40,348 bases of DNA from Hyphomicrobiales bacterium (lineage in GTDB: Bacteria > Pseudomonadota > Alphaproteobacteria > Rhizobiales > Rhizobiaceae). A model generated the notes under the pieces. That model ran no database searches, was not told the origin of the DNA, and was given only the letters and a program-made list of their open reading frames with translations. The translations under genes and the position numbers were made by a program. The stretch covers positions 1 through 40,348 of the forward strand of contig UCKS01000057.1 of the NCBI GenBank assembly GCA_900473045.1, read 5' to 3'. Below are positions 1 through 7,954 of the stretch, one piece after another; position 1 is the stretch's first letter; every line of letters begins with the position of its first letter.

Positions 1-80
1 TTGCTTCGGTACAATGCCGGATAATCAAATATGCAGGGACAATTGATCAGAAAACCTGGTCGTGCGTCCCTCACATGAGA

Positions 81-319
81 CAAATTGCCTCTAGCAATTT
101 GCTCAGGCAGAAAGCATCACCGCTAAGCGGTGACGCAACCGCGACAAATCCTTCGGATTTGCGCTGAAATGAACAAGGGAAGGCAAATACGGCCCAACCT
201 GTAAGCGACAAACCTTCGGTTTGCGCTATTGACGAAAACCGCCATAAGGCGGTTTCCTTGTCGAGATATTCGGCTTCGCCGAATACGCTGGTAACGCGAC
301 AAATCCCGAATGGGATTTG
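81..319. repeat. Cluster of seven short perfect palindromes
   Basis: Seven perfect inverted repeats follow each other: 81-101 (stem 8, loop 5), 117-133 (stem 7, loop 3), 145-161 (stem 7, loop TTC), 209-223 (stem 6, loop TTC), 236-255 (stem 8, loop ATAA), 267-285 (stem 8, loop TTC) and 300-319 (stem 8, loop GAAT). Those at 145, 209 and 300 share the left flank GCGACAAA, and two of these also share the right end TTTGCGC, so they look like copies of one small repeat element. No convincing gene is seen in 1-328. The array stops 10 bases before the initiator tRNA. They resemble REP-like palindromic units in general form; the specific family was not identified. Confidence 0.8.
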
Positions 320-328
320 CACGGATAA

Positions 329-405
<77 letters not shown>

Positions 406-416
406 AAAACACAATC

Positions 417-451
417 AAAAGCCCGCCAGACAGAAATGTCCGCGGGCTTTT
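417..451 (+). terminator. Rho-independent terminator after tRNA-fMet
   Basis: A 10-base stem AAAAGCCCGC (417-426) pairs with GCGGGCTTTT (442-451). A small inner hairpin GACA/TGTC lies inside the loop. The T-rich 3' arm follows the tRNA closely, so it most likely ends the tRNA transcript. The A-rich 5' arm would let it work in the reverse direction as well. Confidence 0.85.
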
Positions 452-569
452 CGGCGTTCTGGGGAAGTGCAAAAGGGACGGCGGGAGGGTTCTTGCAAAT
501 GCAAGGAGCTATTGTGCAAGTGGCCAGCCGTCGCCCTCGCCGCTTTTCCCTCAAATGCGGCATCTGGCT

Positions 570-1973
570 TTAGAACGAAGCCTTTACCTGCCCGCCGATA
601 TTCCAATCGGGCTTGTCTTGCTCCCGGAATGTTGCAGATAATGATGTTTCGACTTTCCAGACGTCATCGATCTTCCAGCCGACCCGGCCGCCAAGCGTGG
701 CGAAGTTCTGATCGTCGGCCGTGCCGGTGACATCCCCTACCCAATCAACGGAGGCCTTGGCGCCGTCCTTGCCTGCAAACGTCCGGCCAATGGCGCCTGC
801 CACCGTATAGTCCAGTTGTCCGCCGGTATCATGGCTCCAGGCAACTTCGGCGCTCACGGTATCGGCCGTGGAGCGGCCGCCCTTCACTGTGGCTGCAAAG
901 AGGTTCTTGTCGGCGGCGGATTCGCGGTAGCCATCGAGGTCCAGCCAGGATCGGGTAAACCGGGCAGAAAAGGCAATTTCATTGGCATCATCGGGCGCAT
1001 AGATTGCCCCGATACGTCCATAGGAACTGAACAGTGACCCGGATACTGCGCTACCGGCGAAGACCATATCATTGATGTTCAGGTAACTGCGCGACAGGTT
1101 GGCCGATACTTTGGGGGAGCCCCAGGCGCCGATCTCGCCAAACGCGCGCCATTGCGCCTCTGGCGTGGTATACCGTGCCGCCCCGGCCAGGAGAACCAGT
1201 GTATCGATGGAAACATCTGTCCGGTTGGGGTTCACGACGGCGGCGCCGCCGAGAAAGCTCACGCCATTGCCAGCGTTCCAGCGTCCATTGAACCCGGCGG
1301 CAGCGTCGGAACTCCCAAACGCGCTGAGGTAATTGCCGCTGTCAAATCGCTGCGATTGACCGAGCAGATTTTGTGCGGTGTCCATCAGATCCAGCACGAT
1401 CGATTGCCTCTGGCGCGCCAACTGGTCAACCGAATTGGTCACCGACTTTGCTGTGGTGAACCCGAGCCGGGCGAAATCGATGGAATCGAGAAAAAGACCA
1501 GCCTCAAGGTCGGCCTCATTCAACGGCCCTGTCGCTCCGACGATAACCGCCAGTTCAAGTGTATCCGAACCGGATACGCCGATCCGATTGCCAACGGAGA
1601 CATCATCTTCCAGAGGGCCGGTGATCTGGTGGTTCAGAACCGTCTTGCCGTCCTGCCGCGTGACAATGGAGGCCCCCTGCCCGTCTTGAGTGGTGACAAA
1701 GCCGCGATAGTCAACCTGATAAACGGAGAAACCGGCCGGATTGGTTACCGGAACGCTCAAATTGCAGGTGCTTGTTGCGCGTGCGGTTCCGGAGGCTCCG
1801 CCCGCCGTGGCCGAGAAATCGTCGAACAGGACACTTGTGGCATTGCCGTCCGGCGAGTGTACTCTCGAAAAGGTGCCTTCAGCGCAGCCATTCGCTGCAT
1901 ATGCAGGGCCGGTAGCGGCGTTGAACACGGCAAAGGCAAACAAGTTCACAGTCAGAAAAACGGGGGAACGCAT
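570..1973 (-). CDS. Secreted DUF4360-like domain fused to an outer-membrane autotransporter-type beta-barrel
   Basis: This 467-residue protein has a Sec signal peptide ending near residue 26 (PAYA-ANG). Residues about 28-150 resemble DUF4360: an early Cys (NGC), SPDGNATSVLFDDF, a second Cys in STCNLSVPV, then the hallmark VDYRGF and TGPLEDD. From about residue 205 to the end the sequence alternates short amphipathic strands rich in aromatic residues and Gly and closes with a terminal Phe (VKASF), as expected for a BamA-inserted beta-barrel. A short linker with LARQRQSIVLDLMDTAQNLL could be the helix crossing the pore. It lies 62 bases downstream of the stand-alone DUF4360 gene and is probably cotranscribed. 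The roles of barrel and passenger are inferred; no enzyme motif is visible. Confidence 0.75.
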   Translation of the reverse strand: MRSPVFLTVNLFAFAVFNAATGPAYAANGCAEGTFSRVHSPDGNATSVLFDDFSATAGGASGTARATSTCNLSVPVTNPAGFSVYQVDYRGFVTTQDGQGASIVTRQDGKTVLNHQITGPLEDDVSVGNRIGVSGSDTLELAVIVGATGPLNEADLEAGLFLDSIDFARLGFTTAKSVTNSVDQLARQRQSIVLDLMDTAQNLLGQSQRFDSGNYLSAFGSSDAAAGFNGRWNAGNGVSFLGGAAVVNPNRTDVSIDTLVLLAGAARYTTPEAQWRAFGEIGAWGSPKVSANLSRSYLNINDMVFAGSAVSGSLFSSYGRIGAIYAPDDANEIAFSARFTRSWLDLDGYRESAADKNLFAATVKGGRSTADTVSAEVAWSHDTGGQLDYTVAGAIGRTFAGKDGAKASVDWVGDVTGTADDQNFATLGGRVGWKIDDVWKVETSLSATFREQDKPDWNIGGQVKASF

Positions 1974-2035
1974 GACAACTTACCCTGTTGGAAAATAAGG
2001 GGCAGCGTGTCGATGCTGCCCCGATCTGTATGAAG

Positions 2036-2626
2036 TTAGCGGCAGGTGCGCCACTGAAGCTTGTAGACGATGGCAGCCTTCACATCCTGCGTATCGACCG
2101 TTGCCATGGCTTCCTTGTTTTTCGTGGTGTTGACGCGGATGCTGGAGTTTGTCCGCAGGTTCACGTCCTCGCCGCAGGCCGACCAGATCAGAGCATCTGC
2201 CACGAGCTTGTTGGAAATCAGATAGTCCTTCTCGCGGGGGCCGGTAAACGTCTGTGTGAAGGATGGACCCCGGGCGCCGGCAAAGAAGTATTCGACGTTG
2301 AACTGCGAGCGTGCGCCCCGTGGCAACTGATTGAAACCGCGATAGTCGATGGCCAGGACCGAAACGCTGCGGCCTTGCGGGACATGGACCGGAATAGCGA
2401 CATTGCAGGTCTTGCGATCAAAGGATTTGCCTGTCTCGCCGCCAGCTTCCACGACATAGTTGTCAAACAGCAGGCTGAGGGCTTTTCCGTCGGGGCTGAT
2501 CGTCGCCGATACGCTATCGGAGGGGCAGCCGCTGCCCCCATAGCCGGGTACGCCAAGTGAAATGTCATCCGCATAAGCCGTAGAGGCCACGAACAGGGAT
2601 GCGAATAGGATGCCGATAGCCTTCAT
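2036..2626 (-). CDS. Secreted DUF4360 family protein
   Basis: This 196-residue protein has a signal peptide cleaved after TAYA (about residue 19) and one DUF4360 domain filling the mature chain. Family hallmarks are GYGGSGCP near the start, SPDGKALSLLFDNY, Cys in RKTCNVAIPVHVPQG, IDYRGF, TFTGPREKDY and a late Cys pair (SACGED and the terminal RTCR). The four Cys could form two disulfides in the periplasm or outside the cell. The ATG has a good ribosome site (GAGGAA, five bases away). The next gene downstream carries a diverged copy of the same domain joined to a beta-barrel, so the two may interact or be substrate and exporter. The function of DUF4360 is not known to me. Confidence 0.8.
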   Translation of the reverse strand: MKAIGILFASLFVASTAYADDISLGVPGYGGSGCPSDSVSATISPDGKALSLLFDNYVVEAGGETGKSFDRKTCNVAIPVHVPQGRSVSVLAIDYRGFNQLPRGARSQFNVEYFFAGARGPSFTQTFTGPREKDYLISNKLVADALIWSACGEDVNLRTNSSIRVNTTKNKEAMATVDTQDVKAAIVYKLQWRTCR

Positions 2627-2755
2627 GTGATTTCCTCGGTGTTGTATAACGAAGCGGCTGCTTCGCCTCAGAATTAGAGCCGCTGATCTGAACCTTGGAT
2701 GAGCGCGTTGTTCATCTAGAGGTCATTGAGCAAAGGTCTATGTGTAGGAAGACGG

Positions 2756-2774
2756 GATTAATAAACTTTTAATC
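2756..2774. promoter_or_regulatory. AT-rich inverted repeat upstream of the DUF4360 operon
   Basis: GATTAA (2756-2761) and TTAATC (2769-2774) flank seven bases. It lies 130 bases upstream of the minus-strand DUF4360 start, in the gap that also precedes the plus-strand small gene at 2916. It could be a regulator site or part of a promoter; nothing more specific can be read. Confidence 0.3.
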
Positions 2775-2915
2775 AAAAACGACGGAAAGCGTGCAGTTGA
2801 AAGGCAAGATTGTGTCAAGGAAGACGTCTGGGGGCGGATCGGTTGACGGTTCAGCCGGGGTTCATCCATTTCGGGATAGCCTTCACAGTTTAGAAAAGCA
2901 GGCGGAGAGACGCGG

Positions 2916-3143
2916 ATGCAGACAGCAATGACAATCTTCAGAGCCTTTGCCGTTGCCGCCACGATTGGCCTTGCGACGACAAGCTGCGCGACATCGGCAC
3001 CTGCCGGTAGCGAAAGGTCGCATGCGTCTTCCGCGCAATTGATGGAACATAAACGCAAGCAGAAGATCAGGTTCCAGGAGGGGCACTACAAGCGGCTGTA
3101 TCGTCCAAAGATTTGCCGGGGGCGCCCAAATTGCGGCCTTTGA
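2916..3143 (+). CDS. Small exported protein, possible lipoprotein
   Basis: The 75-residue product begins with a clear export signal (hydrophobic FRAFAVAATIGLAT) ending in TTSC at about residues 21-24. This is a weak lipobox, so it may be a lipoprotein or simply secreted. The mature part is short and very basic (KRKQKIRF, YKRLYR, PKICRGRPNC) with two further Cys. GGAGAG sits six bases before the ATG, which supports real translation. Its position, divergent from the DUF4360 operon and convergent with dps, says little about function. I do not recognise a family. It could be a spurious frame, but the combination of ribosome site and signal peptide argues against that. Confidence 0.5.
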   Translation: MQTAMTIFRAFAVAATIGLATTSCATSAPAGSERSHASSAQLMEHKRKQKIRFQEGHYKRLYRPKICRGRPNCGL

Positions 3144-3400
3144 GCAGGCGGCATAGGGAACACGCCACCAATCGGCACAGATAGTGCGCTTGAAGCAGCT
3201 GTGCGCGCCTAGTGTTGGCACGTCCGTGGCGTATTGCGTACAGGCAATATTCGATCCGCTGGTTCAGCGAACCTTGCTCGTGCGATGGTCCCTCCCCGTG
3301 TGAACGGCTTGGGACCGTCGTGCCGGCCAAGTCAGAACCGGCTCCTGTGCGATGTAGCGATCACTGCCCACTGCTCCGCGCAATCGCCGGTCTGCCTGGG

Positions 3401-3922
3401 TCAGGAATTGCCCTTGCGGCTTGTCTCGAAGAGAAACCAGACGCGCTCTTCGGCTTCGTCGATCCAGTTCTCCAGGACGCTTGTGCTCGCGACATCGCCG
3501 AACTCGTCGCAAAGGGAGCGCGTTTCGCGCATGCGGGACAAAAGATCAGCATTGTCATCGCGCAGCTCTGCCAGCATATCCTGCGGATCGACATAATCGG
3601 CATCATTGTCTGAAATGCGCTGGATCTTGCCGATATGGCCGATTGAGCGCAGCGTCGTGCCGCCGATCTTGCGGACCCGTTCTGCCAGGGGATCGGTCAT
3701 CGCCAGGATCTGTGCGGCCTGATCGTCGAAGAGCAGGTGATAGTCGCGGAAATGCGGGCCTGACATGTGCCAGTGGAAATTCTTCGTCTTCAGATAGAGA
3801 GCGAACACGTCGGCGAGCAAAGCCGTCAAAGCACCGGAGATATCCCGGGTCGCGTCTTCTGAAAGGCCGGACGGTGTTCTCAAAGGTGCCATACGGCGCG
3901 CACGCGGTGTCTTGTCGGTCAT
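3401..3922 (-). CDS. dps: Dps family DNA-binding ferritin
   Basis: The 173-residue product is a Dps protein, which forms dodecamers, oxidises Fe(II) with hydrogen peroxide, stores the iron and protects DNA in stressed or starved cells. The ferroxidase ligands are all present in the expected spacing: His50 in NFHWH, His62 and Asp66 in DYHLLFDD, Asp77 and Glu81 in TDPLAER. The N-terminus (TDKTPRARRMAPLR) is basic, as in Dps proteins that bind DNA through a flexible tail. Length is normal for the family. It stands alone on the minus strand, with a possible 61-residue frame just upstream. No OxyR or Fur site was identified with confidence. Confidence 0.93.
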   Translation of the reverse strand: MTDKTPRARRMAPLRTPSGLSEDATRDISGALTALLADVFALYLKTKNFHWHMSGPHFRDYHLLFDDQAAQILAMTDPLAERVRKIGGTTLRSIGHIGKIQRISDNDADYVDPQDMLAELRDDNADLLSRMRETRSLCDEFGDVASTSVLENWIDEAEERVWFLFETSRKGNS

Positions 3923-3959
3923 AACTGGGTTCCTTTGTTTCTGATGTGACGAGGCTTGT

Positions 3960-4145
3960 TCAGCGAATGGGTTGCAGAGAAAAGGGCGCGTTTGCAGGGA
4001 ATGTTTCCTTCGAGGCTTCTTTGAGAAAATCCTCCTTTTGGCGGCAAGGTCTGTCTGGCAGGGCGAGGTCTTGCAGCTTGAGGTTTTCCGGCTGCGAGGC
4101 GAGCGCGTCGTGGAGGTGTTCCGGTTTTCTGGCGGCGTTTTTCAT
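3960..4145 (-). CDS. Possible small protein upstream of dps
   Basis: A 61-codon frame lies 37 bases upstream of dps on the same strand. The product is hydrophilic and charged, with no membrane segment and one Cys; no family is recognised. AGAGG lies only two bases before the ATG, which is closer than ideal, and an in-frame stop just upstream excludes a longer start. It may be a small dps-linked protein, a leader peptide or chance. The rest of the 3923-4420 interval shows only the candidate promoter of the next operon. Confidence 0.25.
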   Translation of the reverse strand: MKNAARKPEHLHDALASQPENLKLQDLALPDRPCRQKEDFLKEASKETFPANAPFSLQPIR

Positions 4146-4310
4146 GGCCTCTTTATCCCGGTGCTTTCATGCCCGTATCCGCTCTTTCACATAAGGCACT
4201 GCTGCGGTTCTTGCAGTGGAGGCTTGCCGAATTTTCGGCTTTCTCTTTCCGCGTAAGGCCAATCCGCTCCTGCGGCAGGACCATCGGCTGATCTCACAAA
4301 AGCATGGGAT

Positions 4311-4344
4311 TGCTGAGTACGTCTGTAAATTAGGTATATTTTAC
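4311..4344 (+). promoter_or_regulatory. Candidate promoter/operator of the peptide-type ABC operon
   Basis: TTGCTG at about 4312 is followed 18-19 bases later by GTATAT/TATATT, a plausible sigma-70 pair. The arms GTAAA (4325-4329) and TTTAC (4340-4344) form an inverted repeat across the -10 region, where a repressor could act. It lies about 80 bases before the operon's first start codon. Confidence 0.35.
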
Positions 4345-4420
4345 TGTGCCCTACGCCGATCTGCCTCTAGTTTCGGCCGAACGAGCGATGCGCTCACACG
4401 AACCTATGCACAGGAGACGA

Positions 4421-6013
4421 ATGATGAATGGACGATCTCGCCGGGCCAAACTTCTCGGCGCCGTTTTCAGCTTTGCGCTTGCCGTGACGGCAGGCGTAGC
4501 TCATGGCGAGACGCCAGCAAATGCGCTGATCGTCGCCCAGTCGATCGACGATGCAGTCAGCTTCGATCCGGCTGAAGGCTTCGAATTGACGACGGTACAG
4601 TCGTTCAACAACCTGTACCAGCGGCTGATCGAATCCGACCGCGCTGAGGGCACCAAGATCGGTCCGGCCCTTGCAGCCTCCTGGGAAGCTGGCGCCGACG
4701 GCAAAAGCCTGACGTTTGCGCTGACCGGCAAATCGGTTTTCGCCTCCGGCAACCCGGTTCGCCCGGAAGACGTGATCTTCTCGCTGACCCGCGCCGTCAA
4801 GCTCAACAAATCTCCGGCATTCATCCTGAACGAACTCGGCTGGACGGCTGAGAATGTCGACAAGGCTGTCGAAAAGATTGATGACACGCATGTCAAGCTG
4901 ACATGGACCGCCGATGTCGGCCCAGCCTTTGCATTGTCGTTGCTGACCGCACCGATCGCCTCGATCGTCGACGAGAAGACCGTTTCGGGCGAAGCCAAGG
5001 ACAATGATTTCGGCAATGGTTGGCTGAAGACCAACTCGGCAGGCAGCGGCGCCTTCAAGATCGCATCCTATACACCGCATGAGGCGCTGGTGCTGGAAGC
5101 CAACGGCCAGTCGGCCGACAAGCCCAAGCTTGAAAACGTCATTCTGCGCAACGTGCCTGACGTCGCCGCCCGTCGCCTGCTGGTCGAGCAGGGCGATGCC
5201 GATATCGCCCGCGGCCTTGGCGCCGACCAGATCGATGCGCTGAAGGACAAGCCCGGCATCAAGGTGCTCTCGGTTCCGTCTGCCCGCACGGATTACATCC
5301 TGATCAATTCCAAGGCCAACGCAACGCTCGGCAATCCCGCCTTCTGGGAAGCCGCCCGTTATCTGGTCGATTATAACGGTATCGCCAAGGATCTCCTGCG
5401 CGGCCAGAGCCAGGTGCATCAGGCCTTTCTGCCAGTCGGTTTCCCCGGCGCGCTCACCGACACGCCTTTCTCGCTCGACGTCGAAAAGGCCAAGAAGGTC
5501 CTTAACGATGCAGGCATCAAGACGCCGGTCAAGGTCGAGTTCATCGTGTTCAACGACCAGCCGTTCCTGTCGATCGCGCAGTCGTTGCAGGCCTCGTTCG
5601 CCAAGGCCGGCATCGAGCTGGATATCCAGCCGGGTGTTGCCAGCGATATCTATGCCAAGGGCCGATCGGGTCAGTATCAGATGACGCTGCGCTACTGGAT
5701 TCCGGATTATTTTGATCCGCATTCCAACGCCAGCGCCTTTTCCAACAACCGCGACAACTCGACCAATACGGCGGCGAAATATGCCGGCTGGGTGATCCCG
5801 GAACTGACCGACGAGACGCTGGCTGCTGTCAAGGAGCAGGATGCTGCCAAGCGCACCGCGCTTTATCAAGACCTGCAGAAGAAGGTGCAGAAAAGCTCAC
5901 CTTTCGTTTTCCTGCTTCAGGGTAACGATCAGGTCGTGATAAGCGACAAAGTGAAAAACTATGTCCAGGGCCTGAACGCCGATCAGGTGTATTACGATCA
6001 CGTGGAGAAATAA
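4421..6013 (+). CDS. ABC transporter periplasmic solute-binding protein, family 5 (peptide/nickel/opine type)
   Basis: This 530-residue protein captures the substrate of the importer encoded by the next four genes. It opens with a basic stretch and hydrophobic segment (LLGAVFSFALAVTAG) and a signal-peptide cleavage site near VAHG-ET. The mature chain has family-5 features: ANALIVAQSIDDAVSFDPAEGFE, the TVQSFNNLYQRLIE segment, and AGADGKSLTFAL followed by GNPVRPEDVIFSL. The start is set by AGGAG at 4412-4416, four bases before ATG 4421 and seven before ATG 4424; the frame is open further upstream but lacks a ribosome site. Family 5 covers peptides, nickel, opines, glutathione and some sugars, so the ligand cannot be named. 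A strong hairpin follows the stop. Confidence 0.88.
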   Translation: MMNGRSRRAKLLGAVFSFALAVTAGVAHGETPANALIVAQSIDDAVSFDPAEGFELTTVQSFNNLYQRLIESDRAEGTKIGPALAASWEAGADGKSLTFALTGKSVFASGNPVRPEDVIFSLTRAVKLNKSPAFILNELGWTAENVDKAVEKIDDTHVKLTWTADVGPAFALSLLTAPIASIVDEKTVSGEAKDNDFGNGWLKTNSAGSGAFKIASYTPHEALVLEANGQSADKPKLENVILRNVPDVAARRLLVEQGDADIARGLGADQIDALKDKPGIKVLSVPSARTDYILINSKANATLGNPAFWEAARYLVDYNGIAKDLLRGQSQVHQAFLPVGFPGALTDTPFSLDVEKAKKVLNDAGIKTPVKVEFIVFNDQPFLSIAQSLQASFAKAGIELDIQPGVASDIYAKGRSGQYQMTLRYWIPDYFDPHSNASAFSNNRDNSTNTAAKYAGWVIPELTDETLAAVKEQDAAKRTALYQDLQKKVQKSSPFVFLLQGNDQVVISDKVKNYVQGLNADQVYYDHVEK

Positions 6014-6054
6014 GTCATTGCAGAAAGCGGTCCTCCGCAGCCTGCCTGAGCCAC

Positions 6055-6087
6055 ACAACTCCCGCCAGCCTCGCTGGCGGGAGTTGT
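6055..6087 (+). promoter_or_regulatory. Intercistronic hairpin between binding protein and permease
   Basis: A perfect 15-base stem (6055-6069 with 6073-6087) closes a CTC loop. There is no long T-run, so it is not a classic terminator. The 3' arm contains GGGAG (6079-6083), the best ribosome-binding sequence for a TTG start at 6090, so folding would hide it. A likely result is stable binding-protein mRNA and reduced permease translation. Confidence 0.75.
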
Positions 6088-6089
6088 CT

Positions 6090-7097
6090 TTGCTCGGGCC
6101 TCTTTCAAAATGGCTGATGTCCTTTGCGATGACGCTGCTGGGTCTCGCGCTGGTGACATTTGCCATGACGCGGCTCTCGCCGATCGATCCGGCCTTGCAG
6201 ATGGTCGGTGACCACGCCAGCCAGTCCACCTACCAGGCCGCTCGGCTTGAACTCGGCCTCGATCAGCCGCTTCCGGTTCAATTCCTGCGCTATCTACAAC
6301 AGGCGGTCTCCGGCAATTTCGGCCAGTCGATCTCGACAGGCCAGCCGGTCGCCTCCGACATTGCCCGAACCTTTCCCGCCACGCTGGAGCTGGCCACGGC
6401 CGCGATCATCATCGGCAGCCTCATCGGCCTGACGCTCGGTATCGCCGCTGCCATGCGCCAAGGCGGGCTGATCGATGCAATTGCCCGCTTCGTCTCGCTG
6501 TTCGGTTATTCCGTGCCGATCTTCTGGCTCGGCCTGCTGATGCTGCTGCTGTTTTACGCGCGCCTCCATTGGGCGCCCGGACCGGGGCGGCTCGATGTGA
6601 TGTTCCAGTATACGGTCAAGCCTGTCACCGGCTTTGCGCTGATCGACACCTGGATGTCAGGCAAGGCCGGAGCATTCCGCGATGCGCTGGCGCATCTGGC
6701 CCTGCCCGCCATCGTTCTGGCCTTTCACGCCCTGGCCGGGATTTCCCGCCTGACGCGCGCCTCGATCCTCTCCGAACTCGGGCAGGAATATGTGCTGACC
6801 GCGCGGGCGAAGGGCGCGAGCCTATCGCGTGTCGTCTTTGTCCATATCCTGCCGAATATTGCCGGCACACTTCTCACCGTCATCGCCCTTGCCTATGCCA
6901 GTCTGCTGGAGGGAGCGGTACTGACCGAGACGGTGTTTGCTTGGCCGGGTATTGGCCGCTACCTGACGACGGCGATGTTTTCCGGAGACATGCCCGCCAT
7001 TCTCGGCGCCACGCTGGTCGTCGGCAGTTGCTTCGTGCTCTTGAACGCGCTGACCGATGTGGCTGTGGCGCGAATTCACAAAGGGCAGGCTCGATGA
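6090..7097 (+). CDS. ABC transporter permease, DppB/OppB type
   Basis: Inner-membrane subunit of the peptide-type importer. The protein starts with a first membrane helix (WLMSFAMTLLGLALVTFAM) followed by the family motif RLSPIDPALQMVGD and LGLDQPLPVQFLRYL. About six membrane helices follow, with the ATPase-coupling EAA loop at EYVLTARAKGASLSRVVF. The frame is open back to a TTG at 6018, but that would place an intercistronic hairpin inside the gene and add a hydrophilic tail unusual for the family. TTG 6090, six bases after GGGAG, or ATG 6117 are better starts; I use 6090, giving 335 residues. The stop overlaps the next start in ATGA. Confidence 0.85.
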   Translation: MLGPLSKWLMSFAMTLLGLALVTFAMTRLSPIDPALQMVGDHASQSTYQAARLELGLDQPLPVQFLRYLQQAVSGNFGQSISTGQPVASDIARTFPATLELATAAIIIGSLIGLTLGIAAAMRQGGLIDAIARFVSLFGYSVPIFWLGLLMLLLFYARLHWAPGPGRLDVMFQYTVKPVTGFALIDTWMSGKAGAFRDALAHLALPAIVLAFHALAGISRLTRASILSELGQEYVLTARAKGASLSRVVFVHILPNIAGTLLTVIALAYASLLEGAVLTETVFAWPGIGRYLTTAMFSGDMPAILGATLVVGSCFVLLNALTDVAVARIHKGQAR

Positions 7098-7954
7098 GTG
7101 CGCTGACAACACTGCAAATTTCGCCGGCACGCTGGCTGTACCTCCGCTTGTCCCGTTCGCCGTCGTTGACGACGGGGGCCGCCATCATCCTGATCGTGCT
7201 GTTTATGGCGATCTTTGCACCGTGGCTTGCGCCATACGATCCGACGCTTCAGGAAACCGCCAACCGGCTGATGGCGCCGAGCCAGCAGCACTGGCTGGGG
7301 ACCGATGCGTTCGGCCGTGATATTCTCTCGCGGCTGATCTATGGCGCTCGTCCAACGCTGCTGCTGGTGCTGTTCGTCGTGCTGTTGATGGCGCCCGTGG
7401 GCATCACCATCGGTATTCTTGCAGGTTATCTCGGCGGTTTCGTCGAGCGCAGCCTGATGCGCATCACCGATATCGTCATGTCATTTCCACGCCTGTTGCT
7501 TGCCTTCGCCTTCGTCGCCATCATGGGACCGGGTCTGCTCAATGGCGCGCTGGCGCTGGCGCTGACCAGCTGGCCCGCCTATGCGCGGCAGGCGCGTGCC
7601 GAAACGGCAAAGCTGGCCAAAAGCGATTATCTTGCTGCTGCAGAAATGGTCGGCATCAAGGGCCCTCGCCTGTTGTTCGGCCATGTCCTGCCACTTGTAC
7701 TACCGTCGGCTGTCATCCGCCTGGCGCTCGATCTCTCGGGCATCATTCTGGCAGCAGCCGGTCTGGGGTTTCTTGGCCTCGGCGTTCGCCCGCCAACGGC
7801 GGAATGGGGCTCGATGGTTGCCGACGGCACGCAGGTGATCTTCGATCAATGGTGGATCGCTGCAACGCCGGGCTTTGCCATCCTCATCACCTCCTTCGGT
7901 TTCAACCTGCTGGCCGACGGTCTGCGCGACCTGATGGATCCCCGCAATGACTGA
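7094..7954 (+). CDS. ABC transporter permease, DppC/OppC type
   Basis: The 286-residue second permease of the importer. It has the DppC arrangement: a cytoplasmic N-terminal tail, membrane helix AAIILIVLFMAIFAPWLAPYDP, then the periplasmic motif HWLGTDAFGRDILSRLIYGAR, which is diagnostic for this family. The helices that follow carry the EAA coupling loop DYLAAAEMVGIKGPRLLF and end with LADGLRDLMDPR, the usual C-terminus. ATG 7094 overlaps the previous stop by four bases, which indicates translational coupling. It pairs with the upstream permease to form the channel. Confidence 0.92.
   Translation: MSALTTLQISPARWLYLRLSRSPSLTTGAAIILIVLFMAIFAPWLAPYDPTLQETANRLMAPSQQHWLGTDAFGRDILSRLIYGARPTLLLVLFVVLLMAPVGITIGILAGYLGGFVERSLMRITDIVMSFPRLLLAFAFVAIMGPGLLNGALALALTSWPAYARQARAETAKLAKSDYLAAAEMVGIKGPRLLFGHVLPLVLPSAVIRLALDLSGIILAAAGLGFLGLGVRPPTAEWGSMVADGTQVIFDQWWIAATPGFAILITSFGFNLLADGLRDLMDPRND

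Noticed and set aside
3067..3330. Minus-strand frame downstream of dps
   Set aside because: Composition is arginine- and cysteine-rich without helices or domains, it overlaps the small exported protein gene, and there is no ribosome site.
4394..5869. Minus-strand open frame of 491 codons opposite the binding-protein gene
   Set aside because: Antisense shadow of the family-5 binding protein; no family features.
6018..6089. N-terminal extension of the first permease from TTG 6018
   Set aside because: It would encode a hydrophilic tail through a 15-base perfect hairpin and lacks a ribosome site. Family members begin close to the first membrane helix.
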